A stretch of 64,000 nt of DNA from Microbacterium radiodurans (GCF_008710705.1 NZ_VYRZ01000002.1:124001-188000), one strand, 5' to 3'. Counted from the stretch's first letter, positions 36,984 to 47,807 are shown. Program-made: numbers and translations. The notes: generated from the sequence alone by a model not told the origin.

Positions 36984-37535
36984 GTGAGGAAGACGTACCG
37001 GCCGGCGTCGGCGACCGTTGTGGTCGTGGGCTCCGGTCTCCTCGCGGTGTTCCTGCTCGGCGACGTCTTCATCCGGGGAGGCGTCGCGCAGGGACTGCGC
37101 CTCACGCCGTGGGTCGCACTCGTGGTCTGGGCGATCTACGCCACGTTGTTCGCGCCCTCGGTGGCCGTCGACGAGCGCGCTATCGTCATCGCCAACCCGC
37201 TGCGGGTGACACGTGCGCCGTGGCCCGCCGTGACGGACGTCCGGCTCCGCTGGCAGATCGTCGTCGACACGACCGACGGCCGGTCGGTCTCCGCCTTCGG
37301 CGGCCCCTCTCCGGGCAGACCCGCCCGTCCCCTCCGCGGCGCGCGACGAAGCGAGGTCGATGAGGCGGCGCGCACGCCCGCCTCGGTGCGCGAAGCGGAG
37401 GAGATCCGTGAGACGTGGCGCGCGAACGTCGATGCGCCGGGAGAGACGTCCGTGACAACGTCGTGGAACCGACAGGTCCTCATCCCGTTCGCGGTCATCG
37501 CCGCGGGCATCGCGCTCACCCTCATCCTCGGTTGA
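36984..37535 (+). CDS. PH-domain-like membrane protein, unknown function
   Basis: A 183-residue protein with two N-terminal helices (about 10-30 and 40-58), a bacterial-PH-like beta segment (about 60-105, FAPSVAVDERAIVIANPLRVTRAPWPAVTDVRL), a charged linker and a last helix (about 163-183). This membrane-PH layout is common in Actinobacteria. GTG start 10 bases after the ATPase gene, so it is probably co-transcribed with importer 1 although no transport role is known. Confidence 0.8.
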   Translation: MRKTYRPASATVVVVGSGLLAVFLLGDVFIRGGVAQGLRLTPWVALVVWAIYATLFAPSVAVDERAIVIANPLRVTRAPWPAVTDVRLRWQIVVDTTDGRSVSAFGGPSPGRPARPLRGARRSEVDEAARTPASVREAEEIRETWRANVDAPGETSVTTSWNRQVLIPFAVIAAGIALTLILG

Positions 37536-37662
37536 CCCGACCCACCGTGGCCCATCCGACCGACTCATCGAGGCGTGGGCAGAAGTGCTCATCGTCGCCC
37601 CGTTCGGGTGAGCAAGCAGAGCTGTCGGGCCGCAATGCGCAGGACACATTTTGCTAACGAAC

Positions 37663-37689
37663 TCGTTTCGTGCAACACGCTGGAAACGA
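37663..37689. promoter_or_regulatory. Inverted repeat upstream of importer 2, possible operator
   Basis: TCGTTTC - 13 bases - GAAACGA in the 258-base gap before the second binding-protein gene. Arms are only 7 bp, so it may be chance. The nearby sequence is AT-richer than average. No protein can be assigned to it. Confidence 0.3.
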
Positions 37690-37793
37690 ACGCGCGCAAA
37701 GGTAGGGGGCATCTGAACTCAGCGACATGGATGCTGAGTGGGGGAGCGGAAAGGTCTTCCGCCGCCCGGATCATTAAGAGAACAGGAGTGGGA

Positions 37794-39521
37794 ATGCGTT
37801 TCACGCGTATCTCCTTGACGGCCGCGAGCGCCGCTGCCCTGGCGCTCGTCGTTGCCGGCTGCGCGCCGGCGGACGGCGGCGACCAGGACACGACGACGGC
37901 GGCGAGCCAGTCCATCGCCGTTTCCGTGGGTCCCAACGACTTCATCAGCTACAACGGCTTCACCCCCGAGACCTACTCGACCTACAACTCGGCGATCGTG
38001 GACCGGATCTTCGCGGGCTTCAGCTACTTCGACGAGGTCGGCGCCATCCAGCCGAACAGCGACCTCGGCTCGTACGAGCTGATCTCCGAGGACCCGATGG
38101 TCGTCGAGTACACGATCGCCGATGACGCCGTGTGGTCCGATGGCACCCCCATCACCGTCGCCGATGCCGTGCTGGCGTGGGGCGTGCAGAACCCCAACCT
38201 CGCCGGTGCCGACGGACCGCTGTTCAACTCGGTCTCGCAGGACCTCGGCGACACCGTTCCCGAGGGCCCGCAGGGTGACGCCGACGCGAAGTCGTTCACC
38301 GTCGAGTTCGCCGCTCCCGACCCGGACTGGCAGATCCAGACGTGGCTGTACAGCCCCGCGCACGTGGTCGCCGAGCAGGGCGGCATGTCGACCGAGGAGC
38401 TCGTCGACGCCATCCGCGGCGGCGACGCTGCGGCGCTCACGACCGCAGCGGAGTTCTGGAACACCGGGTGGAACACCGACCCGGGCACGCTGCCGGACGA
38501 GGCCCTCATCCCCAGCTCCGGCCCGTACGTCCTCTCGTCGTGGGAGGCCGGTCAGTCGGTCACGCTGAAGCGCAACGAGGCCTACTACGGTGAGCCCGCC
38601 GCCAACGACGAGCTCGTCATCCGCTTCGTCGCGCAGGACGCGATGGTCCAGGCGCTGCAGAACGGCGACCTCGACGTGATCGCTCCGCAGCCCACCGTCG
38701 ACACGGTCTCGCAGATCGAGGAGCTCGGCGACGCCGCTCAGCTGCTGACCGGACAGACCCTGACCTGGGAGCACCTCGACTTCAACTTCACGGGCAACGC
38801 GTCGCTCGCGAACAGCCTCGAGCTGCGCCAGGCGTTCGCGATGTGCGTTCCGCGCCAGCAGATCGTCGACAACCTCATCAAGCCGGTCAACCCCGATGCC
38901 GTCGTCATGAACGCGCGCGAGGTCTTCCCCTTCCAGGAGAACTACGACGAGGTCGTCTCCGAGTCGTACGACGGCCGTTACGACGAACCCGACGTCGAGG
39001 GCGCCAAGGCTCTCGTCGACGCCGCCGGGGCTGCCGGCACGGTCGTCCGCATCGGATACTCGGCGCCCAACCCGCGTCGTGCCGACGAGATCGCCCTCAT
39101 CAAGTCGTCATGTGACCAGGCCGGCTTCGACATCCAGGACGTCGGCAACGCCGACTTCTTCCAGCCCGGCGGCACCCAGGAGCGCGGCGACTACGACGTG
39201 GCTCTGTTCGCCTGGGCCGGCTCCGGCCAGATCACCTCGGGCCAGAACATCTACGCCACCGACAAGCCGCAGAACTACGGCGGTTACTCGAGCCCGGTCG
39301 TCGACCAGGCCTGGGAGACGCTCGTGACGAGCCTCGACGAGTCGGTGCACCTCGAGCAGACGAAGATCATCGAGAAGCAGCTGTGGGACGACCTGTTCGG
39401 CATCCCGCTGTTCGCTCACCCCGGTGTCGACGCTGCCGCCGCCGACATCGACAACGCCATCCACTCTGTGGGACAGAGCGGCATCATGTGGAACGCCGAG
39501 AAGTGGTCGCGCGCAGAATAA
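37794..39521 (+). CDS. Peptide ABC importer 2, substrate-binding lipoprotein (SBP family 5)
   Basis: A 575-residue binding protein. Its signal peptide ends in VAGC with lipidated C23. Family-5 features: IVDRIFAGFSYFDEVG, AVWSDGTPITVADAVLAW, SSGPYVLSSWEAGQSVTLKRNEAYYG and LELRQAFAMCVPRQQI. AGGAGTGGG before the ATG at 37794 fixes the start. It differs strongly from the importer 1 protein, so the two systems probably take different peptides. Confidence 0.95.
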   Translation: MRFTRISLTAASAAALALVVAGCAPADGGDQDTTTAASQSIAVSVGPNDFISYNGFTPETYSTYNSAIVDRIFAGFSYFDEVGAIQPNSDLGSYELISEDPMVVEYTIADDAVWSDGTPITVADAVLAWGVQNPNLAGADGPLFNSVSQDLGDTVPEGPQGDADAKSFTVEFAAPDPDWQIQTWLYSPAHVVAEQGGMSTEELVDAIRGGDAAALTTAAEFWNTGWNTDPGTLPDEALIPSSGPYVLSSWEAGQSVTLKRNEAYYGEPAANDELVIRFVAQDAMVQALQNGDLDVIAPQPTVDTVSQIEELGDAAQLLTGQTLTWEHLDFNFTGNASLANSLELRQAFAMCVPRQQIVDNLIKPVNPDAVVMNAREVFPFQENYDEVVSESYDGRYDEPDVEGAKALVDAAGAAGTVVRIGYSAPNPRRADEIALIKSSCDQAGFDIQDVGNADFFQPGGTQERGDYDVALFAWAGSGQITSGQNIYATDKPQNYGGYSSPVVDQAWETLVTSLDESVHLEQTKIIEKQLWDDLFGIPLFAHPGVDAAAADIDNAIHSVGQSGIMWNAEKWSRAE

Positions 39522-39546
39522 ACATATTCTGTCTCTGACACGACCA

Positions 39547-39606
39547 GAGTGTGGGCCGTCGCTGCGGTGACGGTCCACACTCCCGTGAGGGGCACATCTG
39601 TGCCCC
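39547..39606 (+). terminator. Two hairpins between lipoprotein and permease genes of importer 2
   Basis: First hairpin 39547-39582: GAGTGTGG G-T wobble CCGTC paired to GACGG and CCACACTC, 8-base loop. Second, 39589-39606: GGGGCAC paired to GTGCCCC with a 4-base loop. They lie 25 bases after the binding-protein stop. Partial termination or mRNA stabilisation is likely, matching the hairpin at the same place in importer 1. Confidence 0.55.
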
Positions 39607-39633
39607 GAGTACGACCAAGGGACCACCACTTCC

Positions 39634-41154
39634 GTGCTGAAATTCATCCTCCGCCGATTGGCGGCGGCGGCGGGCATCATGCTCGCCGCATCCCTCCTGA
39701 TGTACGTCCTCACAATCAACTCGGGCGACCCGCTGGCTGACCTGCGCGAGAGCAACGCGGACAATCGCGATCAGTTGATCGCCCGCCGCACCGAGTACAT
39801 GAACCTCGACCAGCCGTGGTATTCGCGCTACTTCACCTGGCTGGTCGGTGCGAGCAAGTGCCTGATCGGGCAGTGCGACCTCGGACTCACCCGTCAGGGC
39901 GTCGAGGTCTCCACGCTCGTCGGGCAGGCGGCGGCCTCGACGCTGAGGCTGGTGCTGCTCGCCACGATCCTCGCGTTGATCATCGGGATCGCCATCGGCA
40001 TCATCACCGCGATCCGCCAGTACTCGGGTCTCGACTACGGCGTGACCTTCCTGACCTTCCTGTTCTTCTCGCTTCCGGTGTTCTGGGCCGCGGTGCTCTT
40101 CAAGGAGTACCGCGCGATCGGATACAACGACTGGATCCGGGACCCGCAGCTGACACCCGCGCAGATCATCGTCATCGCATTGCTCGCCGGACTCCTGGTG
40201 CAGGTGCTCGGCGGCGGTACGGTCAAGCGCCGTGTGATCACGTTCGCCGTCACCGCGGGCTTCATCGGGGCAGCGTTGCCCATCATGCTCGCAGTCGATG
40301 CGTTCCGCAGTCCTCGACTGACGGTGATCGGCGTCGCCGTGCTGACGGTCGCTCTCGCGCTGAGCGCCACGGTCGCGTCCGTGGGGCTCCACAATCGCCG
40401 CGTGCTCGTCATCGGACTGTCGAGCGCGGGCCTCGTGATCGTGATGCACCTGGCGCTGACGAACGTCTTCATCTATTACATGAACGGGGGCGTGCTCGCC
40501 GCTGGAGCGCTCCTCGCGATCATCGTGCCGTTCCTGATCGGGCGATTCTTCGGTGGACGCTTCCGCGGCCCGGCCACGGTCGTCTCGTTCGCGACGATCT
40601 TCGGCGGAGCGCTTCTGACCGTCGTCGATGCGCTGTTCCGCGTCTGGCCGTCGTTCCTGCAGCGCAAGCCGCGCCCGATCTCGACGATCGGCGCGCAGAC
40701 GCCGAACTTCGACGGGACGTTCTGGCAGACCTTCCTCGACATCGGCACGCAGATGCTGCTGCCGACGCTCCTGCTGACCGTGATCTCACTCGCGTCCTAC
40801 AGCCGCTACACGCGGACGTCGATGCTCGAGGTCGGAAATCAGGACTTCATCCGCACCGCGCGGGCGAAGGGCGTCCCCGAGCGGCTCGTGATCTTCCGTC
40901 ACGCGTTCCGCAACGCGCTGATCCCGATCGCCACGATCGCCGCGTTCGACTTCGCGGGACTCATCGGCGGCGCGGTGATCACGGAACGCGTGTTCGGCTG
41001 GAAGGGGATGGGGGAGCTGTTCGCGACGGGCCTCGCCGAGGTCGACCCGAACCCCGTCATGGCCTTCTTCCTCGTGACCGGCCTCGCCGCGATCATCTTC
41101 AACATGCTGGCGGACATCTTCTACGCCGTCATCGACCCGAGGATCCGAGTATGA
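39634..41154 (+). CDS. Peptide ABC importer 2, enlarged permease (DppB type)
   Basis: A 506-residue permease, about 190 residues longer than usual DppB. The N-terminal 170 residues (KFILRRLAAAAGIMLAASLLMYVL, TINSGDPLADLRE) and the C-terminal 150 (EAA loop FIRTARAKGVPERLVIFRHAFRN) are standard. Between them (about 175-330) lie roughly five extra hydrophobic helices not present in typical family members. GTG start behind AAGGGA. Pairs with the next gene's DppC-like product. Confidence 0.92.
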   Translation: MLKFILRRLAAAAGIMLAASLLMYVLTINSGDPLADLRESNADNRDQLIARRTEYMNLDQPWYSRYFTWLVGASKCLIGQCDLGLTRQGVEVSTLVGQAAASTLRLVLLATILALIIGIAIGIITAIRQYSGLDYGVTFLTFLFFSLPVFWAAVLFKEYRAIGYNDWIRDPQLTPAQIIVIALLAGLLVQVLGGGTVKRRVITFAVTAGFIGAALPIMLAVDAFRSPRLTVIGVAVLTVALALSATVASVGLHNRRVLVIGLSSAGLVIVMHLALTNVFIYYMNGGVLAAGALLAIIVPFLIGRFFGGRFRGPATVVSFATIFGGALLTVVDALFRVWPSFLQRKPRPISTIGAQTPNFDGTFWQTFLDIGTQMLLPTLLLTVISLASYSRYTRTSMLEVGNQDFIRTARAKGVPERLVIFRHAFRNALIPIATIAAFDFAGLIGGAVITERVFGWKGMGELFATGLAEVDPNPVMAFFLVTGLAAIIFNMLADIFYAVIDPRIRV

Positions 41155-42194
41155 CGAACCCGAACGACAACGTGCCGACCACGACGTCGGTCCTCTCGGT
41201 CGCCGAGGCCGAGGACGCCGCGCTGGCCAAGAGCACCGCCGCCCCCCGTTCGCAGGCGCGCATCGTGTGGGGCCGCTTCCTCCGCCACCGTGCGGCGACG
41301 ATCTCCGCCGTCGTCCTGATCGTGCTGACACTCCTGAGCTTCACCTCGGTCGGCTTCTTCGGCATTCCAGGATGGTGGCCGAAGGACTACCGCGCCGCAG
41401 GTGACGTCGTCAACGGCGGCGTGCCCACCCTGAGCCTGATCCCCGAGTGGCTCGGCGGAGACGGCATCCGCATCGGCGAGCACCCGTTCGGGCAGGAGAA
41501 CACCGGCAAGGACTACTTCGCTCTGACGATGATGGGCACGCAGCGCTCGATTCTGCTGGGCCTCGTCCTCGGCATCTCGTCCACCGTGATCGGCAGCATC
41601 ATCGGCGCGGTGGCGGGCTACTACCGCGGCTGGGTCGACTCCGTGCTCATGCGCATCACCGACCTGTTCATCGTCATCCCGCTGCTCGCCCTCGCGGCCG
41701 TCGTCGGTCAGATCGCCGGCAACATCGGCGAGAACCCGATCCTGCTGGCGTTCATGCTGTCGCTGCTGACCTGGACGGGCCTCGCCCGTCTCGTGCGCGG
41801 TGAGGTCCTCTCGCTGCGCGAGCGGGACTTCGTCCTCGCGGCGCGCGCATCGGGTGCAGGCGGGGCGCGCATCATCTTCCGTCACCTGCTTCCGAACACG
41901 GTCGGCGTCATCGCGGTGAATGCGACGTTCGCGATCGCCGGCGCGATCCTGCTGGAGAGCTCGCTGTCGTTCCTCGGGTTCGGCGTGCAGCCCCCCGAGA
42001 CGTCGCTGGGCCTGCTCATCAGCCAGTACCAGGGCAGCTTCACCAGCAGGCCGTGGCTGTTCTGGTGGCCGGGCATGATGATCCTCGCGATCGCCCTGTC
42101 CATCAACTTCCTCGGCGACGGCATCCGCGACGCGTACGACCCGCGCCAGTCGCGCAGCGTGCGTCGGGAGATCAAGAGGAGGAACCGCGCATGA
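41151..42194 (+). CDS. Peptide ABC importer 2, permease (DppC type)
   Basis: A 347-residue permease with a long cytoplasmic N-terminus (about 50 residues), then FLRHRAATISAVVLIVLTLL. It has the HPFGQENTGKDYFALTMMG segment and EAA loop FVLAARASGAGGARIIFRHLLPN. ATGA overlaps on both sides (with the DppB gene and with the ATPase gene) show tight coupling. Confidence 0.95.
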   Translation: MTNPNDNVPTTTSVLSVAEAEDAALAKSTAAPRSQARIVWGRFLRHRAATISAVVLIVLTLLSFTSVGFFGIPGWWPKDYRAAGDVVNGGVPTLSLIPEWLGGDGIRIGEHPFGQENTGKDYFALTMMGTQRSILLGLVLGISSTVIGSIIGAVAGYYRGWVDSVLMRITDLFIVIPLLALAAVVGQIAGNIGENPILLAFMLSLLTWTGLARLVRGEVLSLRERDFVLAARASGAGGARIIFRHLLPNTVGVIAVNATFAIAGAILLESSLSFLGFGVQPPETSLGLLISQYQGSFTSRPWLFWWPGMMILAIALSINFLGDGIRDAYDPRQSRSVRREIKRRNRA

Positions 42195-43846
42195 GCATGA
42201 CCGCCACGCGTTCTGCACTGAAGTTCACCGACCTCTCGGTCACCTTTCTCACCGGGTCGGGCGACGTCAACGCCGTGAAGGGCATCTCGCTCGAGGTCGC
42301 GCCCGGTGAGGTCGTGGCCGTCGTGGGCGAGTCGGGATCGGGCAAGTCGGTCACCTCGCTCGCGGCGATGGGACTCCTCGCGGAGAACGCGATCGTCCGC
42401 GGTTCTGTCGCCGTCGGCGAGACCGAGGTGATCGGGCTGCCGAACGAGCGCATGCGCAAGCTGCGCGCGAGCGAGATCGCCATGATCTTCCAGGAGCCGA
42501 TGACGGCACTGAACCCGGTCCTCACGATCGAGCGTCAGCTGACCGAGATCTTCGAGCTGCACGACGTCGCCTACGGCGAGGACGCTCGGGACCGGTCGAT
42601 CGAGCTCCTCCGCACCGTGGGCATCCCCGAGCCCGAGCGCCGGATCAAGCAGTTCCCGCATCAGTTCTCGGGCGGGCAGCGGCAGCGGATCGTCATCGCC
42701 ATGGCGATCGCGCTGGACCCGAAGGTGATCATCGCCGATGAGCCGACGACCGCGCTCGACGTCACGGTGCAGGCCGAGATCCTCGATCTGCTGCGGCGCC
42801 TCAAGGACGAGCGGGATGCCGGCATCCTCCTCATCACCCACAACATGGGGGTCGTCGCCGACATCGCCGACCGTGTCGCCGTGATGTACCGCGGCGATCT
42901 TGTCGAGGTCGGGCGGGTCGAGGACGTGCTCACGCGGCCGCAGCATCCGTACACGAAGAAGCTGCTCGCAGCGGTGCCGCGTCTGGACCCCGAGCTGACC
43001 GCTCGGGCCGCCACCGGCGGTGGACGCGACGTCGTGCTCGAGGCGAAGGGACTCGTGCTCGAGTACGCGGGTCGAGGAAAGACCTTCCGCGCGGTCGAGG
43101 ACGTGTCCTTCGACCTCGCCGCGGGCGAGGTCCTCGGCATCGTCGGCGAGTCCGGGTCGGGCAAGTCGACGATCGCGCGGGCCGTCCTCGGACTGATGCC
43201 GGTCGCCGGCGGGTCGTTGAGCCTGGGCGGCAAGGACCTCGCGAAGCTGCGAGGGCGCAAGGCGAAGGACGTGCGTCGCGACATCGGCGTGGTGTTCCAG
43301 GACCCCGCGGCCTCGCTCGACCCGCGGTTCCCCATCGGCGACTGCATCATCGAACCGATGGCGATCCACCGCGTGGGCACCAAGGCGGAGCGCCTCGACC
43401 GCGCCCGCGAGCTGCTGGATGCCGTGCGGCTGCCGCGGGATGTCCTCGAGCGGTACCCGCACGAGCTCTCCGGCGGTCAGCGTCAGCGCGTCTCGATCGC
43501 TCGTGCGCTCACGCTGCGTCCGAAGCTCTTCGTCGCCGACGAGCCGACGTCTGCGCTCGACGTCTCGGTCCAGGCAGCGGTGCTCGACATGCTCAAGGAG
43601 CTCCAGGAGACCTATTCGTTCGCCTGCATCCTGGTCAGTCACGACCTCGCGGTGGTCGATCAGCTCTCGGACCAGATCCTCGTCCTGAAATCCGGCCGGA
43701 CGGTCGAGCAGGGGCCGACGTCGCGCGTGCTGCTGCAGCCGCACGAGGCCTACACGCGGGAGCTCCTCGCGGCGTCGCCCGTACCCGATCCGATCGAGCA
43801 GCGTCGTCGTCGCGAAGAGCGTCGCGCCGCTCTCGGCGCCTCCTGA
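42191..43846 (+). CDS. Peptide ABC importer 2, fused double ATPase (DppD-DppF)
   Basis: A 551-residue protein with two ABC domains. First half: GESGSGKSVTS, FSGGQRQRIVIAMA, VIIADEPTTALD. Second half (from about 280): GESGSGKSTIARA, LSGGQRQRVSIARA, LFVADEPTSALD. Oligopeptide-type tails HPYTKKLLAAVP and EAYTRELLAASP follow each domain. Same fused arrangement as importer 1 but only moderately similar, so the two operons are not a recent duplication. Confidence 0.95.
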   Translation: MSMTATRSALKFTDLSVTFLTGSGDVNAVKGISLEVAPGEVVAVVGESGSGKSVTSLAAMGLLAENAIVRGSVAVGETEVIGLPNERMRKLRASEIAMIFQEPMTALNPVLTIERQLTEIFELHDVAYGEDARDRSIELLRTVGIPEPERRIKQFPHQFSGGQRQRIVIAMAIALDPKVIIADEPTTALDVTVQAEILDLLRRLKDERDAGILLITHNMGVVADIADRVAVMYRGDLVEVGRVEDVLTRPQHPYTKKLLAAVPRLDPELTARAATGGGRDVVLEAKGLVLEYAGRGKTFRAVEDVSFDLAAGEVLGIVGESGSGKSTIARAVLGLMPVAGGSLSLGGKDLAKLRGRKAKDVRRDIGVVFQDPAASLDPRFPIGDCIIEPMAIHRVGTKAERLDRARELLDAVRLPRDVLERYPHELSGGQRQRVSIARALTLRPKLFVADEPTSALDVSVQAAVLDMLKELQETYSFACILVSHDLAVVDQLSDQILVLKSGRTVEQGPTSRVLLQPHEAYTRELLAASPVPDPIEQRRRREERRAALGAS

Positions 43847-43901
43847 GGCCGCGGATCGGCTCTCTCCGCGGGCACCCCGCATCCGTGCCGGGTGCCTGCG
43901 G

Positions 43902-43907
43902 TAAACT
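43902..43907 (+). promoter_or_regulatory. -10 element of typA
   Basis: TAAACT about 48 bases before the typA start. Because a ribosome binding site follows, this gives a normal leader of about 40 bases. Confidence 0.45.
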
Positions 43908-43954
43908 CGGGTGCCGGCATCCCGGCCGCTACCCCTTCTCTTGAGGAACCCTTC

Positions 43955-45868
<1,914 letters not shown>

Positions 45869-45883
45869 TCGTCACCGATCACC

Positions 45884-45924
45884 CGAAGGTCCTGCGCGCC
45901 GTTCTCAGGCGCGCAGGACCTTCG
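45884..45924. terminator. Bidirectional terminator hairpin between typA and DUF2200 gene
   Basis: Perfect 17-bp inverted repeat, CGAAGGTCCTGCGCGCC / GGCGCGCAGGACCTTCG, with a 7-base loop. It starts 15 bases after typA and its right arm encodes the last residues of the DUF2200 protein. Good candidate for a terminator serving both convergent genes. Confidence 0.75.
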
Positions 45925-46246
45925 TCATCTGCTTGCCGCGCGCGACCTCGTCGACGAGCTTGTCCAGGTAGCGGATGCGCTGCATGAGGGGATCGTCGAT
46001 GTCCTCGACGCGGATGCCGCAGATGACACCGGTGATCAGCGACGCGTTCGGATTCATCCGAGCCGCCGCGAAGAAGTCGGCGAAGGTCGTCTCGGCAGCG
46101 AGGTGGTGCTCGAGCTCGTCCTGGTCGAACCCCGTGAGCCAGCGGGTGACCTCGTCGACATCGGCGCGGGTGCGACCCTTGCGTTCGGCCTTCGCGACGT
46201 AGTGGACGTACACGGACGCGACGCTGACCCCGAAGATGCGGCTCAT
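45905..46246 (-). CDS. DUF2200 family protein
   Basis: A 113-residue soluble protein of a widespread uncharacterised family. Conserved parts are IFGVSVASVYVHYVAKAERKGRT, EVTRWLTGFDQ, TTFADFFAAA and VICGIRVEDIDDPLMQRIRYLDKLVDE. The family is known only by sequence and has no established reaction. Its last five codons (KVLRA) and stop lie in a terminator hairpin. Divergent from azlC. Confidence 0.88.
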   Translation of the reverse strand: MSRIFGVSVASVYVHYVAKAERKGRTRADVDEVTRWLTGFDQDELEHHLAAETTFADFFAAARMNPNASLITGVICGIRVEDIDDPLMQRIRYLDKLVDEVARGKQMTKVLRA

Positions 46247-46296
46247 GCGGCCAGCGTAGCTCGCACCGTCGGAACCGCCGAGGGCGCTCCGCTCGC

Positions 46297-46302
46297 TACG
46301 AT
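46297..46302 (+). promoter_or_regulatory. -10 element of leaderless azlC promoter
   Basis: TACGAT, 7-base spacer, ATG at 46310. Confidence 0.55.
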
Positions 46303-46309
46303 CGGTCGA

Positions 46310-47050
46310 ATGGGACAGGATGCCGCGTCGCGCCGAGCGTGGCGCGACGGCCTCGGCGTAGCCGCGGCTACGAGCGCGTACGGGATCTCGTTCGGGGCGC
46401 TCGGCGTCGCCGCCGGCCTCGACATCTGGCAGACCTGCGTGCTGAGTCTGCTGATGTTCACCGGGGGCTCCCAGTTCGCCTTCGTCGGTGTGTTCGCCTC
46501 GGGCGGCGTGGCGGCCCTCCCCGCCGCGGTCGCGTCCGCCGGGCTGCTGGGCGTCCGGAACGTCGCGTACGGGCTCCGGATGTCACCGATCGTCGGCGGC
46601 GGCGCGTTCCGCCGCGGCCTCGCGGTGCCGATGACGATCGACGAGTCGACGGCCGTCGCGCTCTCGCAGGAGCAGCCGCGCGCTCGGAGGATCGGGTTCT
46701 GGGTCACCGGCGTCGGAATCTACGTCGGCTGGAACCTCTCGACTCTGGCGGGCGCTCTGCTCGGCGACGTCCTGGGGGACCCACGGGCCTGGGGCCTGGA
46801 CGCCGCCGCCGCTGCCGCGTTCCTCGCCCTGCTGTGGCCCCGGCTGAGGGCGGTGCAGGCGCGGGCCGTCGGCGCGGCGGCCGCGGTCGTGGCCGCCGTC
46901 GCGACGCCGCTGACGATGCCCGGCATCCCGGTCCTGATCGCCGCGGCGGTAGCCGTGACGATCGCCCTTCTCCGGCCGCGCACGCGCGTGGCCGGGCGGG
47001 ACGACGCCGCCGAGCCCGACGACGTCGCGGAGCGGAGGGGGATGCCGTGA
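46310..47050 (+). CDS. azlC: AzlC family branched-chain amino acid exporter subunit
   Basis: A 246-residue, multi-helix membrane protein. Family features are GISFGALGVAAGLDIWQTCVLSLLMFTGGSQFAFVG and the MTIDESTAVALSQEQ region. With AzlD it forms a permease that exports branched-chain amino acids or analogues. TACGAT 7 bases before the ATG with no ribosome binding site suggests a leaderless mRNA. The C-terminal tail is polar. GTGA overlap with azlD. Confidence 0.92.
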   Translation: MGQDAASRRAWRDGLGVAAATSAYGISFGALGVAAGLDIWQTCVLSLLMFTGGSQFAFVGVFASGGVAALPAAVASAGLLGVRNVAYGLRMSPIVGGGAFRRGLAVPMTIDESTAVALSQEQPRARRIGFWVTGVGIYVGWNLSTLAGALLGDVLGDPRAWGLDAAAAAAFLALLWPRLRAVQARAVGAAAAVVAAVATPLTMPGIPVLIAAAVAVTIALLRPRTRVAGRDDAAEPDDVAERRGMP

Positions 47051-47361
47051 CTCTCTGGACCGGCATCCTTCTCGCATCGATCGCCTGCGTCGCGCTGAAG
47101 GCGCTCGGCTACCTGCTGCCGGCGCGCTGGTTCGACGGCCCGCGGACGCAGCGCGTGATCGATCAGGTCACCGTGGCGCTCCTGGCCGCCCTCGTCGCGG
47201 TGCAGACGCTCGCGGCGGGCACGGCGATCGTGATCGACGCGCGCGTCCCGGCGCTCGGCGTCGCCGCCGTCCTGCTCGTGCTGCGCGCGCCGTTCCTCGT
47301 CGTCGTGCTCGCGGCGGCCGGGGTCGCGGCGCTGCTGCGGCTGTGGGGCTGGGCCGCGTAG
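47047..47361 (+). CDS. azlD: AzlD family transporter subunit
   Basis: A 104-residue protein with three to four helices, beginning VTLWTGILLASIACVALKALGYLLP and ending LLRLWGWAA. It is the small partner of AzlC in amino acid export. GTG start inside the azlC stop (GTGA), so both are made from one mRNA in a coupled way. Confidence 0.92.
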   Translation: MTLWTGILLASIACVALKALGYLLPARWFDGPRTQRVIDQVTVALLAALVAVQTLAAGTAIVIDARVPALGVAAVLLVLRAPFLVVVLAAAGVAALLRLWGWAA

Positions 47362-47396
47362 CCGTCGTCCGGGCGGTCGAACCGCGGGATCGCACC

Positions 47397-47402
47397 TAGA
47401 CT
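47397..47402 (+). promoter_or_regulatory. -10 element of leaderless promoter before the membrane protein gene
   Basis: TAGACT, 6-base spacer, GTG at 47409. Confidence 0.5.
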
Positions 47403-47408
47403 GTGCCG

Positions 47409-47798
47409 GTGCAGCAGAGGTGGGCGCGGCTGGCCGCGTGGTTCGTGTCACTCGTGGCGGGCGGCATCTTCGGCGTCGCCGGGACGATCGGGCAGGCGTA
47501 CATGTTCGGGGTCCTCCCCGTCGGTCTCATCGTCGCCGTGCTCGGCATCACGGGGCTCGTCGGCGGACTCCGACTCGTCACGGGCGATCGGTGGACGGCG
47601 CTCGCGTGCGGATTGGGCGCGGTTCTGACCACGATGCTGTTCTCGGGCCGTGGTCCCGGTGGTTCGGTGGTCGTCCCGGCGCCCGTCGACGCGTCGATCA
47701 GCACCGGGATCATCTGGACCTTCGCGGTCCCGGTCGTCGTCGCGATCGTGGTCGGCTGGCCGTCGCTCGCTGCCGCCCGCCGCGTGCACACGAACTAG
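47409..47798 (+). CDS. Membrane protein (possibly DUF6113), unknown function
   Basis: A 129-residue protein with four hydrophobic helices (about 8-28, 35-53, 62-80, 100-122) and few charged residues. TAGACT lies 6 bases before the GTG at 47409, so this start is preferred over the GTG at 47403. The match to the DUF6113 family is from memory and tentative. Its stop codon TAG is part of the -10 element of the next gene, fdxA. Confidence 0.75.
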   Translation: MQQRWARLAAWFVSLVAGGIFGVAGTIGQAYMFGVLPVGLIVAVLGITGLVGGLRLVTGDRWTALACGLGAVLTTMLFSGRGPGGSVVVPAPVDASISTGIIWTFAVPVVVAIVVGWPSLAAARRVHTN

Positions 47799-47801
47799 AC
47801 T
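47796..47801 (+). promoter_or_regulatory. -10 element of leaderless fdxA promoter, overlapping the upstream stop codon
   Basis: TAGACT, 6-base spacer, GTG at 47808. The first three bases are also the stop codon of the preceding gene. Confidence 0.55.
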
Positions 47802-47807
47802 CGAACG

